Positions 33,123-34,619 of a stretch of 34,619 bases of DNA are shown piece after piece. The notes under the pieces were generated by a model. That model was not told the DNA's origin. It saw nothing but the letters and a program-made list of their open reading frames with translations, and ran no database searches. The stretch spans positions 1 to 34,619 of the forward strand of contig NZ_JHXV01000040.1 in NCBI RefSeq assembly GCF_000621625.1, in the 5' to 3' direction. Source of the stretch: Crocinitomix catalasitica ATCC 23190 (GTDB taxonomy: Bacteria > Bacteroidota > Bacteroidia > Flavobacteriales_D > Crocinitomicaceae). The position numbers and the translations under genes are program-made. Numbering within the stretch: the stretch's first letter is position 1; every line of letters starts with the position of its first letter.

Positions 33123-34583
33123 ATGCTAAAAAACTACTTTAAACAAATCTTCATTCTTGGAGGATTAGTTCTTGCAGGGTTCACTGCAAGCTCACAAGTA
33201 ACAACTTTCGAATATACAGGTGAAAGTGAAACATATGAAGTACCTGCAGGCGTTAGATTATTACATATGGAACTATCTGGTGCAGCCGGATACGGAAATT
33301 TAGGATATGGCGGCACAGTTGAAGCTTATATGGAAGTCACACCAGGAGCAACACTTAATATTTTTGTAGGTGGAGCAGGAACAGCAACAACAGGCGGTTA
33401 TAATGGAGGTGGCGAGCCAGGTTTCGAAAGTGATTTCGGCGGTGGCGGTGGAGCCTCAGACATCCGCATAGGAGGTATAGAATTAACAGACAGAATTATA
33501 GTTGCTGGTGGCGGCGGCGGCTCAGGAAGTAACTGCGGTTTATGGTCAGCAGAAGGCGGACACGGCGGCGGGTTAATTGGAGAAAGTGCATGTTTATACT
33601 CATGTAGTGACTGTCAATACACAGGAGCGGGAGGTAGTCAAGTTGCTGGTGGAATAGCTGGTCCAACTGAACATGCAAGCTGTAGTGGAAATAGTAATGG
33701 AACACTTGGAAACGGAGGATCAAACAATATAGCAGGATACGGAACCGGTGGTGGCGGCGGATACTATGGCGGTGGCTCAGGTTGCTACGAAGGCGCCGGT
33801 GGTGGAAGTAGTTATACTCATCCAGATGCGATGAGTGTAGTACACACAGTAGGCACTACAAATGGTAACGGGCAAGTTATTATCACAGTTGCTTGCGAAC
33901 CACTTACTGTGACAGTATCTGCAGCAACTATTTGTTTAGGAGAATCTTTAACATTAGATGCAAGAGGAAGCGGTACACTTACTTGGGATGCAGGTATTGA
34001 AAATAATATTGCTTTTACACCAACAGAAGCCGGTATTTTCACATATAACGTTAGTAGTGATGATATAGAAGAATGTGGCGTTGCCGTTGAAATAGAAATA
34101 TTGGATGCCCCATCAATAGCATCTGAAATCACACACGAAGATGCAGGTGGAGATGGCGCAATAGACATTACAGTATCAGGTGGTACAACGCCTTATACTT
34201 TTGATTGGGACAATGATGGTACAGGTGATTTTGACGACACTGAAGATTTAACAGGATTAACAAATGGAATATATATAATTGTTGTTAAAGATAATAATGA
34301 ATGTGAAGCAAGCGAATCAATTGAACTCGTTAAACATACAGGCGTATTTGAAAATGAAACATCACCATTCTCTATATACCCTAATCCAACAACGAATGTA
34401 TTCACAATTGCTACAGAAGGTCACTTTTCGTATCAAGTAATCGGCATTAATGGTGATATCATGCTTAACGGAACAGGAATAGATAAAGCTGAAGTAAGTT
34501 TAAGCGAATTCGCCAAAGGTGTTTATTTCGTAAAACTTAAAACAAATGACAAAACACATATTCTAGAAATTGTAAAGAAATAA
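33123..34583 (+). CDS. Glycine-rich T9SS type A surface protein
   Basis: 486 aa. Signal peptide 1-25 (ends FTASSQ). Residues about 28-255 form a glycine-rich domain: FEYTGESETYEVPAGVRLL, then VGGAGTATTGGYNGGG, GGGGGASDIRIGG and IIVAGGGGGSGSN, closing with NGNGQVIITVACEP. This layout matches the glycine-rich (PF12810-like) family also seen in the extracellular part of animal ALK/LTK receptors; the match is by pattern only. A SprB-like repeat follows (TVSGGTTPYTFDWDNDG, about 340-395). The last 75 residues (FSIYPNPTTNVFTIA, KGVYFVKLKT) are a T9SS type A sorting domain. Secreted, probably surface-attached. Confidence 0.88.
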   Translation: MLKNYFKQIFILGGLVLAGFTASSQVTTFEYTGESETYEVPAGVRLLHMELSGAAGYGNLGYGGTVEAYMEVTPGATLNIFVGGAGTATTGGYNGGGEPGFESDFGGGGGASDIRIGGIELTDRIIVAGGGGGSGSNCGLWSAEGGHGGGLIGESACLYSCSDCQYTGAGGSQVAGGIAGPTEHASCSGNSNGTLGNGGSNNIAGYGTGGGGGYYGGGSGCYEGAGGGSSYTHPDAMSVVHTVGTTNGNGQVIITVACEPLTVTVSAATICLGESLTLDARGSGTLTWDAGIENNIAFTPTEAGIFTYNVSSDDIEECGVAVEIEILDAPSIASEITHEDAGGDGAIDITVSGGTTPYTFDWDNDGTGDFDDTEDLTGLTNGIYIIVVKDNNECEASESIELVKHTGVFENETSPFSIYPNPTTNVFTIATEGHFSYQVIGINGDIMLNGTGIDKAEVSLSEFAKGVYFVKLKTNDKTHILEIVKK

Positions 34584-34619
34584 ATTTTCTCATTATAAGA
34601 AAAGGCTGGCATTTTTTGT

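Noticed and set aside
33496-34168. Reading frames on the minus strand of the glycine-rich gene
   Set aside because: They are produced by repetitive glycine codons; the plus frame has signal peptide and T9SS tail.
34587-34604. AT-only hairpin after the last gene as a terminator
   Set aside because: Only six A/T pairs with no G/C and no clear T run directly after it; the window ends too soon to judge.

Overview
The window looks like a piece of a Bacteroidota chromosome, most likely order Flavobacteriales (a Crocinitomicaceae/Cryomorphaceae-like genome; genus not determinable from sequence alone). The signs are low G+C, three proteins with type IX secretion (T9SS) sorting domains, SprB-type repeats and a gliding-motility-type C-terminal domain, an rnpA-ctp gene pair, and several promoters of the Bacteroidota form (TTG/TTTG, about 21 bases, TAnnTTTG).

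Layout. 1-680: tail of an ISL3/ISAon1-like transposase, a second decayed transposase tail sharing a 27-base terminal repeat, and a small ORF that the older IS end appears to truncate. 763-2414: tRNA-Asn with promoter and terminator, ssb, and a SPOR-tailed cell-wall amidase, all on the minus strand. 2512-2913: small membrane protein whose stop overlaps that of the next, convergent gene. 2910-7108: tightly packed minus-strand operon DUF3109 - rnpA - S41 C-terminal processing protease - O-antigen ligase-like protein. 7169-12724: two secreted or envelope proteins of uncertain role, one of which fuses a phosphatase-like domain lacking its arginine to two OmpA domains, then an LPG-synthase-TM/flippase-like membrane protein and a T9SS cargo. 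12863-15946: M48 lipoprotein protease, then rpoN coupled to a degenerate PAP2-like membrane protein. 16139-18453: dprA and a repeat cluster built around a RAYT (REP-associated tyrosine transposase). 18454-22470: odhB and odhA (2-oxoglutarate dehydrogenase E2 and E1). 22576-27175: a small unknown gene and a giant T9SS-B surface protein. 27371-32991: aspartate kinase, then a mutasome-like pair (short DnaE-type polymerase plus Y-family polymerase with a clamp-binding motif). 33123-34583: a glycine-rich T9SS cargo.

The most unusual region is the dprA/odhB convergent junction. It reads dprA - T - E1(RAYT) - T+odhB tail - E2 - T - E3 - T - odhB. T is a 76-77 base block holding the last ten dprA codons plus the shared terminator. 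E1 is REP hairpin - RAYT - inverted REP hairpin. E2 and E3 are about 100-base RAYT-less derivatives with the same outer ends. One interior copy also carries the last 16 codons and the stop of odhB. This looks like a RAYT/REP element that settled in a terminator between two housekeeping genes and was amplified together with both gene tails.

Most other genes are conserved housekeeping functions. Apart from the phosphatase-OmpA fusion and the glycine-rich T9SS protein, I see no candidate for a wholly new system. No CRISPR array, rRNA, prophage or plasmid origin was seen.
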